A stretch of 64,000 nucleotides of DNA from Paenibacillus agricola (GCF_011440305.1 NZ_JAAOIW010000021.1:1-64000); one strand, 5' to 3'; counted from the first letter of the stretch, positions 26,307 to 35,220 are shown. Made by a program: numbers and translations. The notes: generated by a model not told the origin, from the letters alone.

Positions 26307-26726
26307 ATGGCACAACAAGTGAAAGTAAGTCCGCAATTCAGAAAACTTTGTATGCAATTTGGGAAAATCTTAGGAGGCGAATCAGAAATTGATGCAGGTC
26401 CGGTTTGTTTTGTGACGCGAATGACGAATTTAAAAGAAACGATCTTAGGAAGAAGAACGCGCTCCCCTCTGGTTCAAATGCAAATGTTCTCATTTGAATC
26501 GCTAGATAGTTCGGGTCGTGCGCTATGCTTGGGTGAGACTGCCGTTCATCAAAATCAGGTTAATCGTTTAATAACGAACCTTCGTAAACGCGGGATAAAA
26601 GTGACTGCAATTCATAATCACTGGTTAAAAGAAAATCCTCGATTAATGTATATGCACTGGGAAGCCATCATGAATCCTGTCATATTTGCGAAAAGAACCA
26701 AAGAGTCCATTGCATTCTTGGGTTAA
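26307..26726 (+). CDS. DUF1259 (LppY/LpqO-like) protein, first copy
   Basis: A 139-residue protein starting at ATG behind AAAGGAGG. The segments CFVTRMTNLKETILGRRT, ALCLGETAVHQNQVNRLITN, LRKRGIKVTAIHNHWLKENP and LMYMHWEA are typical of DUF1259 proteins, whose function is not established. The conserved His residues suggest a metal or ligand site. Unlike mycobacterial LppY/LpqO there is no signal peptide. It is about 60 percent identical by eye to the next gene. Confidence 0.8.
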   Translation: MAQQVKVSPQFRKLCMQFGKILGGESEIDAGPVCFVTRMTNLKETILGRRTRSPLVQMQMFSFESLDSSGRALCLGETAVHQNQVNRLITNLRKRGIKVTAIHNHWLKENPRLMYMHWEAIMNPVIFAKRTKESIAFLG

Positions 26727-26773
26727 TTGCAGTTGAGTTTTGTTCGTATCTTATTATGAAAGGATGATTTCAT

Positions 26774-27196
26774 ATGGCGGTGCAAGTAAATGTAAGTCCT
26801 GCCTTTAGAAGACTATGTGATCAATTTTCAACCATTTTAGGTGGAACCGAGCATGAAATTACAAAAGGCCCGGTTTGTTTTGTTACTAGAAATAGGAGAG
26901 TAAACGCAGCTATTTTAGGAAGACGTACAACATCTCCTTTAGTCCGTTATCAACTGTTTTCGTTTGAATCATTGGACAAGTCGGGGCGCGCACTCTGTTT
27001 GGGGGAAACGGCTCTCTTCCAAAACCAAGTAAATCGATTGCTCTCAAATCTTCGCAATAACGGGATTAAAGTAACAGCAGTCCATAATCACTGGCTGTTC
27101 GAGAACCCGCGTCTTATGTATATTCACTGGGAGTCGATTGATAATCCTATTGAATTTGCAAAGAAAGTAAAACGTTCTATCGCTTTTCTGGGTTAG
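26774..27196 (+). CDS. DUF1259 (LppY/LpqO-like) protein, second copy
   Basis: A 140-residue tandem paralogue of the preceding gene with the same landmarks: CFVTRNRRVNAAILGRRT, ALCLGETALFQNQVNRLLSN, KVTAVHNHWLFENPRLMYIH. The ribosome site is GAAAGGATG. A perfect terminator follows at 27205, closing the two-gene operon. The duplicates may form a heteromer. Confidence 0.8.
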   Translation: MAVQVNVSPAFRRLCDQFSTILGGTEHEITKGPVCFVTRNRRVNAAILGRRTTSPLVRYQLFSFESLDKSGRALCLGETALFQNQVNRLLSNLRNNGIKVTAVHNHWLFENPRLMYIHWESIDNPIEFAKKVKRSIAFLG

Positions 27197-27204
27197 CTAA
27201 TTAT

Positions 27205-27240
27205 AAAAAATCATCGAAATAATATTTCGATGATTTTTTT
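27205..27240. terminator. Strong terminator after the DUF1259 pair
   Basis: AAAAAATCATCGAAAT and its exact complement ATTTCGATGATTTTTTT flank a three-base loop. The A-run and T-run make it functional in both directions. Confidence 0.9.
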
Positions 27241-27405
27241 AGCCATACATGCAGCGCAAGCGCCGCACCACAGATGATGAAAATGGAGTACAGAATCCGT
27301 CCATACTGTTACCATGGCTGGGAGAGGAAGGTCGATGAGCTTAGCTTCTTCGTCATGGACTTCTCAAAGCAAGTTTCATTCCAGATCAAAATCAGCGAGA
27401 GCTTC

Positions 27406-27480
27406 GAGAACTAGTTCGGTATCGTCGCAGTATCATTGAAGAAAGGGCCAGACAACACAACCGAATTCAAAAAGTGTTTT
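27406..27480 (+). pseudogene. Small IS110-type transposase remnant
   Basis: The frame reads RRSIIEERARQHNRIQKV, a linker typical of IS110 transposases of the subgroup seen at 2918, then ends near the IS66 left end. The sequence before it (27241-27405) shows no clear gene. Confidence 0.5.
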
Positions 27481-27601
27481 AACTCACATTGATTTTTTGA
27501 GTGTACAGGTTGAAGGTAAGCGTCAAACCCAATACACCTGTTCATAATAAAGCTAATCAATCATAATGAAGCCATCACGCACAAGAAAGGATGGACTTCA
27601 A

Positions 27602-27718
27602 ATGGAAACGAATCTGCAAGAGATATGGACGGAGCGTATTCGCGCCTACCAAGCCAGCGGACAGACGATGAAGGCTTGGTCCGAGGAACATAACGTGACG
27701 CTACATCAATTCAAATAA
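27602..27718 (+). pseudogene. IS66 TnpA, truncated
   Basis: ATG behind AGAAAGGATGG opens a 38-residue frame (METNLQEIWTERIRAYQASG then KAWSEEHNVTLHQFK) typical of the helix-turn-helix start of IS66 TnpA. A premature TAA ends it, and the TnpB gene that should follow is absent. Confidence 0.65.
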
Positions 27719-29120
27719 ATGAAGGCTATGCGAATGGAAAACGAATCCCTCACCCTCGAACAACTCCAGCAGCAAAACGCTCAGCTGGAGCAACAAAATA
27801 CGAAGCAAGCCCGTGAACTTGCCGAGCTATCAGCCAAACTCCAATGGTATGAAGAGCAGTTCCGGCTGGCGCAGCAGAAGCGCTTTGGCGCTTCTAGCGA
27901 AAAGACGCACCCGGATCAACTGGAGCTGAACCTGTTCAATGAAGCCGAAGTGACAGCTGCGCCAGAACAGGAGCCAGAGAAGGAAGAGATCACGGTTGAG
28001 CGCCGAAAAACGAGCGGCAAGCGTGAAGCTGCCTCTCGAAGCTTCCAGTGGAAACGGTGACCTATGCCCTTGCCGAAGGCGAGCAAACCTGCGGCTGCTG
28101 CGGCGGACCCCTGCACGAAATACACGGAGACTCGCCGGGAAATCGCAGTGGTGCCTGCACAAGTCAAGGTGGTCGAGCATGTATGGCAGGTGTACGCCTG
28201 CCGCCACTGTGAGCGCCATGGACTGCAAACGCCGTCATCACGGCACCGATGCCACGGCCGGTCTATCCGGGGAGTTTGGCCTCTCCATCGGTAATGGCGC
28301 ACATCATGTGCCAGAAATATGTGAATAGCCAGCCGCTCTACAGGCAGGAGCAGGAGTTTGTCCGCCATGGTTTTCCCCTATCTCGGCAAACGATGACAAA
28401 CTGGATGATTTACGGCGCCAAGCAGTGGCTCTTGCCCGTCGTAGCGGAGATGAAGCGCCATCTATTGCGACAGGGAGCGCTGCATGCGGATGAAACCACG
28501 CTGCAGGTGCTGAAGGAACCGGGCAAAGCGGCACAGTCGGACTCCTACATGTGGTTGTATCGGACAGGCCGAGGCGTAGAGCCCGCGGTGATCTACGACT
28601 ATCAGCATGGTCGTGGAGGTGAGCATCCGCGCGATTTTCTGGCAGGATTCAAGGGATATTTGCACGTGTATGGCTATGCGGGTTACCACTAGGTCAAGAA
28701 TGTGACGCTGGTGGGGTGCTGGGCACATGCACGCCGTAAGTACGACGAGGCGCTGAAGGCCGCACCGGAAGCGAGAAGCAATCCGCACAGTGTGGCGGCA
28801 CAGGGGCTCGATTGGTGCAACCAGCTATTTGCGATTGAACGTGGGCTCGTCTAAGTCACGGTGCGCTTGAGATCGACAACAACCGCAGTGAACGCTCCAT
28901 TAAACCATTTGTCATTGGACGAAAAAATTGGCTTTTTGCGAATACACCGAGCGGAGCCAAGGCCAGCGCAGCTATCTACAGTGTGATCGAGACAGCCAAG
29001 GAAAACGGGCTACATCCATTCCGGTACCTGATGTACTTGTTTGAGCAGTTGCCACAGATTCTGGTCTGCAAGAGCCTCGGGTATTGGAGCCGTTTATGCC
29101 GTGGTCACCACAACTCCCGG
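27719..29120 (+). pseudogene. IS66 transposase TnpC, multiply frameshifted
   Basis: The first frame (to 28060) has the coiled-coil N-terminus LEQLQQQNAQLEQQNTKQAR and FRLAQQKRFGASSEK. Other frames carry the zinc-binding CGCCGGPLHE, then MAHIMCQKYVNSQPLYRQEQ, LLRQGALHADETTLQVLKEP with the catalytic DET, and finally [20 protein letters not shown] and [20 protein letters not shown]. At least three frame changes and an internal deletion make it inactive. The GC content is clearly higher than in the flanks. Confidence 0.8.
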
Positions 29121-29436
29121 ATTTTTGTCGCCTAAGTTAATCTATGTTCATCATACGCTCTCTCCCATCTGACCGCTAGGTGGGGGCTATTTGACGCATA
29201 CTGTTAAACGACACATGGTATTATTGACCGTAAATAATGAAGATTTAGACTATATAATAATGTTTTTATACAATGAATAATAAACTAATACTGACTGCGT
29301 CGCTCAACTATACCAGCTAATAGCTTGTCAAGATTCCCAGTAAAATGAACTTAAATAATATGGTATAGTTAAAATAAGCATGCCAAATAACCCTCCAGGT
29401 CATCGATGTTTTGGAAGGTTATACCAGTTATGTGGG

Positions 29437-30645
29437 TTAAGTTAAACGGAATGCTTTTTTATTTCTCAAGATGGCGTAAAGCCAATGAACCAGCTTATTT
29501 GCACAGGCCACTAGTGCTACTTTGTGTGGTTTTCCTTCGGCTCTTTTGCGTTCGTAGAACTCTTTGAGTCGTGTGTTGCGAGAACGAATGAGCCCGCATT
29601 GGACAGCCATAACCAGCGCATATCGAAGCTGCCTTGAGCCGCGTTTGGTGATTCGATTGCGGGTTGCTGTGAACTTGCCTGAAGCGAAGACGCTCGGGTC
29701 AATGCCCGCAAAGGCAACCAGTTTTTTAGGATGATCAAATCGGTCGACTTCTCCAATTTCCGATAAAATTGTTGCCGCAATTTTATGCCCAATACCGGGA
29801 ATCGACTGGATTAAATCATACTCTTCGATTTCTTCAGCCAGTGGATCTATGTTCTGTTCCAACTCTGTAAGATGCTCCTGGTACTGAAGAATGAGGGTGA
29901 TCAGAACGTTTAAATTGGTCAAGTGGCTGGCGTACATGGTTTGGTTGAAGGGGTTTTGTTTTGCGCCTCCAGCACCCGCTTTACTCGCTCGTTAATCCAC
30001 ACTTCTGAACGTCCTCGCCTTGAGGAAAGCAGTTCTTTAATTTTGGCATTAAGCGTTTCTTTGTCCGTTTGCAAGATCGAATAAGAAGTTGGAAACGACT
30101 TTAAAAACCGAAGTGAAACGCCTGAATACATAGCCCCGAAGACACTTTTGTAAAGCAGGGAAGACCTGATCTAAAACAGCTTGGAACTGCAATTTAGTCT
30201 GCACACACATCTTTGAAAGAGACTCATATTGTCTCGTCAGATAACGCAGATTAAGCAGTTGCACACCCCTTTTCTTAAAGGGTTCAAACTCTTCTTTGTA
30301 GTATAGCTCTCCCAGCAGATAAGCATCAGCAGCATCCGTCTTCACTTTACGGAGGCTGGACTTTCTAAGCCGATTGGAGATAAGTGGATTAATGACAATG
30401 TACAGATAATGATGTTCCTCCAAGAACTGAACCACCGGACTTTGGTAATGCCCAGTTGCTTCTAGAACAAGCAAAGGACGTTGTCCAGACGCATGCTCTA
30501 CATCGTGGATAGTTTGAAGGAGCTTCGCCAGCCCATCACGGGTATGTTCGAATTGAAATGTCCCTCTGTACGGTTTACCGCGCTCTAAGAAGGCTTGTCC
30601 ATGGCTCTCTCCTTTAGAAATGTCTAGACCGATAACTGGATTCAT
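29437..30645 (-). pseudogene. IS110 transposase of copy 2, frameshifted
   Basis: It starts at ATG 30645 (MNPVIGLDISKGESHGQAFL). The DEDD domain is complete (LVLEATGHYQSP, KVKTDAADAYLLGE) to about LQFQAVLDQVFP. A frameshift follows near 30150 and another near 29945, after which QSIPGIGHKIAATILSEIGE and FAGIDPSVFASGKFTATRN give the Tnp_20 domain. Compared with the 400-residue copy 3 all parts are present, so only small indels inactivate it. Confidence 0.85.
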
Positions 30646-30890
30646 CTCATCTCTCCTCCATATAGATTTACCGGTAGCCCCTATGGGTTCTTTTTGTCGC
30701 TCCATAGCATCGCTTGTTATACGGGATCTCCGTCCCAACCAGCCTCAATCATGGTCATGACAAGTAGGGGTGAACATTATAGCGCTCGGGATCAAGTCCC
30801 ACGGGCAGGTACGTTCGACCCGGTACCTTAATCCTCCAAGCAAATGCAAAAAGGATCAACCAGTAAGTTCTGGTTAATCTCATAATACGA
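30646..30890 (-). ncRNA. Presumed bridge RNA region of IS110 copy 2
   Basis: A non-coding leader between the element end and the transposase start. On the plus strand it contains ACGGGCAG at 30801-30808, seven bases of which (CGGGCAG) recur in the right flank of the insertion (30891-30898). The next bases form a small hairpin GGGA/TCCC on the RNA strand. IS110-group elements are known to encode a bridge RNA in this position whose loops pair with target and donor DNA. RNA limits are unknown. Confidence 0.45.
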
Positions 30891-31001
30891 TCGGGCAGAT
30901 TAACGAAGTGAACCAAATTTGAAGGACAGGTAAAATATGCCAATATATGGTATGATAAAATTGGCAGTTAAATGATGGGATTCTGATTTGGAGGTATGAT
31001 G

Positions 31002-31516
31002 ATGCTTGGTGTGCCAGGTAGTAAAGTATTCTTAGTCCCTTGGACGGAGGAATGGGAAAGAGAGTTTTTAGCAGAAAAGCATGAAATCGAAAACAAGATA
31101 GGTCACCATATTCTTGCGATTCACCATATTGGAAGTACCGCTATTAAGAATATTAGTGCAAAACCAATTATCGATATTGCCATTGAAATTGAAAATGAAA
31201 ATAACACACCTACAAGTATTCAGGCTCTTGGAGAATTAGGATATGTACATAAAGGAAATACCAATCTTCCAGAACGTTACTATCTAACAAAAGGATTACC
31301 AAGAACACACCAGATTCATATGTACTACAACAAAGGAAATCGTTTCCTCAAAGGCACTTTGCTTTTAGAGATTATCTAAGAACAAACGATATTGATCGAA
31401 TCAGGTATGAGCAATTAAAAGTTAAACTAGCAAGTATTTATAGTAATGACAGGATAGCTTACGCAGAAGCTAAATCAGATTTTGTTAAGGAAATACTACA
31501 AAAAATTGGTCTATAA
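31002..31516 (+). pseudogene. GrpB-family protein, single frameshift
   Basis: The start is ATG 31002, the last of three ATG codons after GGAGG. The first frame gives VPWTEEWEREFLAEKHEI, HHIGSTAIKNISAKPIIDIA and YYLTKGLPRTHQIHMY, typical of the GrpB/UPF0157 nucleotidyltransferase-like family. It ends at 31379. A shifted frame continues with HFAFRDYLRTNDIDRIRYEQ and LKVKLASIYSNDRIAYAEAK to a stop at 31514-31516. Adding one A to the AAA run near 31350 joins them. The residue count is then normal, so this may be a functional gene with a sequence error. Confidence 0.8.
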
Positions 31517-31594
31517 TAATGTTTGGAATAATCTTTTTAAAAAAATATCCCGAAAAAACCACTCCATTGCAGGTTATATGCTTTGGTCATTCAA

Positions 31595-31655
31595 CTATCG
31601 GGTACGATAGTGCAGGGGTTGCCTTATAGTTTCGTTGAAGTAACGGGCAGTTATG
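31595..31655 (+). repeat. Cassette-boundary repeat, complete
   Basis: Half-site 1 (CTATCGGGTACGATAG, 31595-31610) and half-site 2 (GTTGAAGTAACGGGCAGTTATG, 31634-31655). The first has CTATCGGG instead of CTAACGGG, the same variant that forms the target of IS110 copy 2. A TATAAT box at 31661-31666 for the Nudix gene begins six bases after half-site 2. Confidence 0.65.
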
Positions 31656-31692
31656 CGTGGTATAATTTGGCTAAAAAGGATAGGGAAAAATA

Positions 31693-32166
31693 ATGAGTGA
31701 AGGTATTAATTATAAAATATGGACTGTTTGTATGATACAAGATGGTGATAAAGTTTTATTGCTTGATAGACAACATGATAATTTTAAAGGCTATATTCCT
31801 GCTGGTGGGAAAATTGATTTTCCTGAAAGTATAGTTGAGGGAACAATCAGAGAAGTTTGGGAAGAAACAGGAATTGAAGTATCTAATCTGGTTTATAAAG
31901 GACTTTATGAATATGTAAATCCAATAAAAAATGACAGATATATGATTTTCAACTATATTACGAAAGATTTTAAAGGTGATTTACTTGTAAGTTCGCCAGA
32001 AGGGAAACCACTTTGGGTAAATATTAAAGAAGCGTACAGTCTGCCAATGCAACAATCTATTCGACGAAGATTTCCATTGTTTTTTGAAGAGGGTACTTTT
32101 GAAATCCAGGTCACATGGGATGAAGAAAATAATAGAGAAGGTAATGTAAAAATCACAAAAACCTAA
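31693..32166 (+). CDS. Nudix hydrolase
   Basis: A 157-residue protein starting at ATG after AAGGATAGGG. The full Nudix box is visible: GGKIDFPESIVEGTIREVWE followed by ETGIEV (G-x5-E-x7-R-E-x2-E-E-x-G). Family members cleave nucleoside diphosphates linked to another moiety, often 8-oxo-dGTP, but the substrate is not readable. It is a single-gene unit. Its stop lies in CTAAC, close to half-site 1 of the next repeat. Confidence 0.85.
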   Translation: MSEGINYKIWTVCMIQDGDKVLLLDRQHDNFKGYIPAGGKIDFPESIVEGTIREVWEETGIEVSNLVYKGLYEYVNPIKNDRYMIFNYITKDFKGDLLVSSPEGKPLWVNIKEAYSLPMQQSIRRRFPLFFEEGTFEIQVTWDEENNREGNVKITKT

Positions 32167-32175
32167 CACTCAGTA

Positions 32176-32238
32176 TTACGAACGGATACGATAGTGGAGG
32201 ATCTTGCTACGTGGCAGCTCCTCTTTTCCATTGAAGTA
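32176..32238 (+). repeat. Cassette-boundary repeat interrupted by IS110 copy 3
   Basis: Half-site 1 (TTACGAACGGATACGATAG), a GGAGG...CTCC stem and the first bases of half-site 2 (TTGAAGTA, 32231-32238) are present. The rest of half-site 2 (ACGGGCAGGATTGC) reappears at 33819, after the IS110 element. Confidence 0.7.
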
Positions 32239-32371
32239 TACCAGCTAATAGGCTGTCAATATTTAATTATTAATGAACGAAACGAAGGATGCTATACTGG
32301 AAAAAGGGTACGACAAATAACCGCCCCACAATATTTGGGAAGGTTTTCCTCAATGTCTAAGGCTTGCTAAT

Positions 32372-33574
32372 TCAGTCTAAGCGGAAAGCTTCTTTCTTGG
32401 TTAAGATGGCATAAATCCAGTGGATCAGTTTATTTGCACAAGCAATCACAGCTACTTTAAACAGTTTGCCTTCAGCACGCTTTTTATCGTAATAAAGCCT
32501 TAGTTTTTTATTGCGTGAGCTTCGCAGACCACAACGAACAGCTTGGTATAAGGCTGTTCGGAGCTTTCTAGAACCGCGTTTAGTAATTGGATTTCGAGTA
32601 GCAGTAAACTTTCCGGAAGAAAAAACGCTAGGATCAATACCCGCAAATGCGATCAGTTTCTTTGCATGATCGAACCGATCGATTTCCCCGATTTCGGCCA
32701 AAATTGTTGCCGCAAGTTTAGTGCCAATGCCGGGGATCGATTGAATCAAATCATACTCCAATAATTCTTGAGCCAAATCCTCTATGGACTGATCAAGTTT
32801 CGATAGATGGTCTTGGTATTGAAGAAGTAAATTAATAAGTAGTTCCAGAGAGATTAAATGACTTGGGAAAGCTGTCTCCTTAAAGGGATTACGCTCTGCT
32901 GCAGCCATTAACTTTTGTGCCTTTTCTATCGTCCAACCGTTGGGATTAACATATCCCGCAAGATTCTGAATGCGCGTCATGACTTCTTTCTCGGACATCG
33001 CTAGCACCACTTGAGACGTTGGATATAGAACCAGGAAACGAAGGGAAACCTTCGCATAAAGGTCACCAAACACGCCATGATACTCCGGGAACACTTGATC
33101 TAGCACCGCTTGGAATTGTAACTTTGCTTGAACGTACATACCGGTTAGAGACTCGTGTTGCCTTGTCAGGTAACGCAAATTCATCAGATATTGACCTCGT
33201 TTTTTGTAAGGCTCCAGTTCTTCTTTGTAGAACATTTCTCCCAACTGGTATGCATCAGCGGCATCCGTTTTTACCTTGCGTAAATTAGCCTTTTTCGCTT
33301 GGTGTGAAAGTAACGGATTAATGACGATATGCACAAACTGATGCTCATCCAAGAATTGAACAACTGGACTATGATAATGACCCGTTGCCTCTAATACGAC
33401 TGCCGCACGTTTCCCAGTAAAAGATTCTAAATCTTGGGCATAACGAAGAAAAGACGCAAGTCCATCAAGATCATGATTAAAACGAAAAATCTTTCCATAG
33501 GGCGTTCCTCTGTCTGCAAAAGCTTGCGCGTGACTTTCCCCTTTGGACACATCCAAACCAATGACAGGGTTCAC
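32372..33574 (-). CDS. IS110-family transposase, intact
   Basis: The start is GTG 33574, seven bases after GGGAG (400 residues). The RuvC-like DEDD residues are in NPVIGLDVSKGES, AVVLEATGHYHSP and RKVKTDAADAYQLGEMF. The C-terminal Tnp_20 domain has QSIPGIGTKLAATILAEIGE, FAGIDPSVFSSGKFTATRNP and the serine-bearing RGSRKLRTALY. Such enzymes recombine the element ends with a target chosen by the bridge RNA. It is about 65-70 percent identical by eye to copies 1 and 2, so the two lineages are separate arrivals. Confidence 0.92.
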   Translation of the reverse strand: MNPVIGLDVSKGESHAQAFADRGTPYGKIFRFNHDLDGLASFLRYAQDLESFTGKRAAVVLEATGHYHSPVVQFLDEHQFVHIVINPLLSHQAKKANLRKVKTDAADAYQLGEMFYKEELEPYKKRGQYLMNLRYLTRQHESLTGMYVQAKLQFQAVLDQVFPEYHGVFGDLYAKVSLRFLVLYPTSQVVLAMSEKEVMTRIQNLAGYVNPNGWTIEKAQKLMAAAERNPFKETAFPSHLISLELLINLLLQYQDHLSKLDQSIEDLAQELLEYDLIQSIPGIGTKLAATILAEIGEIDRFDHAKKLIAFAGIDPSVFSSGKFTATRNPITKRGSRKLRTALYQAVRCGLRSSRNKKLRLYYDKKRAEGKLFKVAVIACANKLIHWIYAILTKKEAFRLD

Positions 33575-33818
33575 ATCATCACTCCCATTATATTTTTCAC
33601 CGGCAACCCCTAACCTTCTTGTCGTCCACATTATCGCATGTGATTCGGGATCATTGTCCCAACCAGCCTAATCATGGTTTAACAAGTAGGGGGGATGAAC
33701 TGTATAGCTCTCGGGATCCAGCTCCCACGGGCAGAAACGTTCGATCCCCGGCTACCGCTATCTTACGACCACACAAAAATAAGGTCTACCAGAAAGATCT
33801 GGTGACCTCATAATACGA
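33575..33818 (-). ncRNA. Presumed bridge RNA region of IS110 copy 3
   Basis: The leader upstream of the transposase contains, on the plus strand, ACGGGCAG at 33727-33734, identical to the eight bases flanking the insertion at 33819-33826. On the RNA strand this reads CUGCCCGU and would pair with one DNA strand of the target. The GGGA/TCCC hairpin next to it is kept in copy 2 although the loops differ. I could not find a second guide for the TTGAAGTA half by eye. Confidence 0.5.
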
Positions 33819-33912
33819 ACGGGCAGGATTGCGCAATTAATTGTTTGTTGTTTAGGTACTACTTACTGGTATATTTATGTAATAATGGAGTGAAAAAGTA
33901 GGGGGATAGCAT

Positions 33913-34317
33913 ATGACGAAATGTCCTTTTTGTAATGTTCATGAAGATTCAGAGCAGCAAGTTTACTTTGAAAACGAATATTGTATGTTCATTCAGAAGG
34001 AGAACGAGCAAGATGTTTTAGAGGGTTGTGGTCTCATTGTTCCGAAAGCTCATAAAGAGAATGTATTTGAACTTTCTAGGGAAGAATGGAACGCTACGTA
34101 TGACATCATGCAGCAAGTTAAGGAGCTTATAGATAATAAACATATACCTGATGGATATATCCTAGGGTGGAATGTAGGAAAGGTATCAAATCAGCATATA
34201 GACCATGCTCATTTTCATATTATCCCGAGGTTTAATGATGAGCCCCATGCTGGTAAAGGTATTAGGTATTGGATTAAGCAGTCAGAGAACAAAAGAAAAT
34301 CCAAAACATTACGCTAA
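33913..34317 (+). CDS. HIT-family protein
   Basis: A 134-residue protein starting at ATG behind GTAGGGGG. The histidine triad is complete in QHIDHAHFHIIPRF (H-x-H-x-H), with CPFCNVHED at the N-terminus as a possible metal site. HIT enzymes hydrolyse nucleotide phosphoramidates or dinucleotides. It is the last cassette-like gene of this region, just downstream of IS110 copy 3, and its stop codon lies in CGCTAATCTG. Confidence 0.88.
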   Translation: MTKCPFCNVHEDSEQQVYFENEYCMFIQKENEQDVLEGCGLIVPKAHKENVFELSREEWNATYDIMQQVKELIDNKHIPDGYILGWNVGKVSNQHIDHAHFHIIPRFNDEPHAGKGIRYWIKQSENKRKSKTLR

Positions 34318-34339
34318 TCTGCCAGGGAGCAGACTGCAG

Positions 34340-35220
34340 TGATAACATCGGTTTAATCCTGCCCACCAGTCTATGTTCCGGTCAGGTGGCGAATATGATT
34401 GCACTGCGGTTGAACAAACAGGGGCTGGGTCAACCCGGAAATCTCTCGTGTTTTATATCCTTGGCTCACACGGAAGGATGCGGGAATTCGGGTGGTCAAC
34501 CCGAGTGTCCAGGCTCTCGCATCAATGGCACTCGGAACTGCGACCATCTCTCCCGTGGATATGCTGGTTGGACCGGGTAATTATTCGGCAGAGTAGGGAT
34601 AGATCTGCTGGCAGGGCCCTACGGAAACGCTTGTCATTGCAGATGAAACAGCAGATGCAGAAATGATAGCCACGGATTTACTGGGGCAGGCCGAGCACGG
34701 GCCAACTTCACCGGGAGCCCTAATAACCACCTCCGAGCCGCTTGCGATGGAAACGCTGAAGGAAATCGAACGCCAGCTGCAAACATTGCCGACGGCAGAT
34801 GTTGCTGGGGTGGCATGGCGCGACAATGGTATCGTCATTGTGGTGGACAATGAGGAAGAGGCTCTAATCGAAGCGGATAAGCTGGCATACGAGCATGTGG
34901 AGGTGCTGACCCAGGATCCATCGTACTTCCTGGTTCGGCTGACCAATTACGGAGCCTTGTTTCTGGATCCCGAAACTAACGTGGCTTACGGCGACAAGGT
35001 GATTGGAACCAACCATACATTGCCAACCAAGGGGGCGGCCCGGTATACTGGAGGTCTGTGGGTTGGGAAATTTCTGAAGACCGTTACATACCAACGCTGC
35101 AGTCCAGAAGCAAGTGCCATGATTGGAGAATATGCGGCACGCTTATGCGAAATTGAACGGTTTATGGGACATCGTGAACAAGCGCTTTTGCGAGTTCGCC
35201 GTTATGGCAAGAGTGAATAA
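34340..35220 (+). pseudogene. Histidinol dehydrogenase-family (HisD-like) pseudogene
   Basis: The C-terminal frame from 34663 reads [40 protein letters not shown] and [20 protein letters not shown], clear HisD-family signatures with the zinc-site His and substrate-binding HT. Upstream pieces in other frames or behind stops include MLVGPGNYSAE and [14 protein letters not shown]. The N-terminal half is missing. Most HisD-like paralogues outside his operons oxidise other alcohols. It precedes a carbohydrate locus and may be a relic of it. Confidence 0.8.

Larger units (their letters stand above)
27516..29201 (+). mobile_element. IS66-family element, decayed
   Basis: Terminal inverted repeats GTAAGCGTCAAA (27516-27527) and TTTGACGCATAC (29190-29201) match with one mismatch. 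The element is 1686 bases, well short of an intact IS66 of about 2.5 kb. It keeps a truncated TnpA and a broken TnpC, and TnpB is missing. It inserted next to an IS110 remnant. A second copy of its right end survives at 24229. Confidence 0.8.
29311..30890 (-). mobile_element. IS110-family element, copy 2 (1580 bp)
   Basis: The boundaries come from comparison with copy 3. The element runs from TACCAGCTAATAG on the left to CATAATACGA on the right, and both copies are exactly 1580 bases. The flanks CGCTCAACTA and TCGGGCAGATTA rejoin to a form of the cassette-boundary repeat. The transposase is on the minus strand and is frameshifted. A 245-base leader upstream of it holds the presumed bridge RNA. 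There are no terminal inverted repeats, as usual for IS110. Confidence 0.85.
32239..33818 (-). mobile_element. IS110-family element, copy 3 (1580 bp, intact)
   Basis: It begins TACCAGCTAATAGGC and ends CATAATACGA, with an intact transposase on the minus strand and a 244-base non-coding leader. Flanks TTGAAGTA and ACGGGCAG join to a perfect half-site 2 (TTGAAGTAACGGGCAG), so the pre-insertion site can be reconstructed exactly. The length equals that of copy 2. Confidence 0.9.

Noticed and set aside
18736-32238. The cassette-boundary repeat as a CRISPR array
   Set aside because: Copies are separated by whole genes of different lengths and contain an internal hairpin with two half-sites. This is not a repeat-spacer pattern.
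34373-34666. Plus-strand 97-codon frame before the HisD-like C-terminus
   Set aside because: It mixes frames of the decayed HisD-like gene and is not an independent protein.
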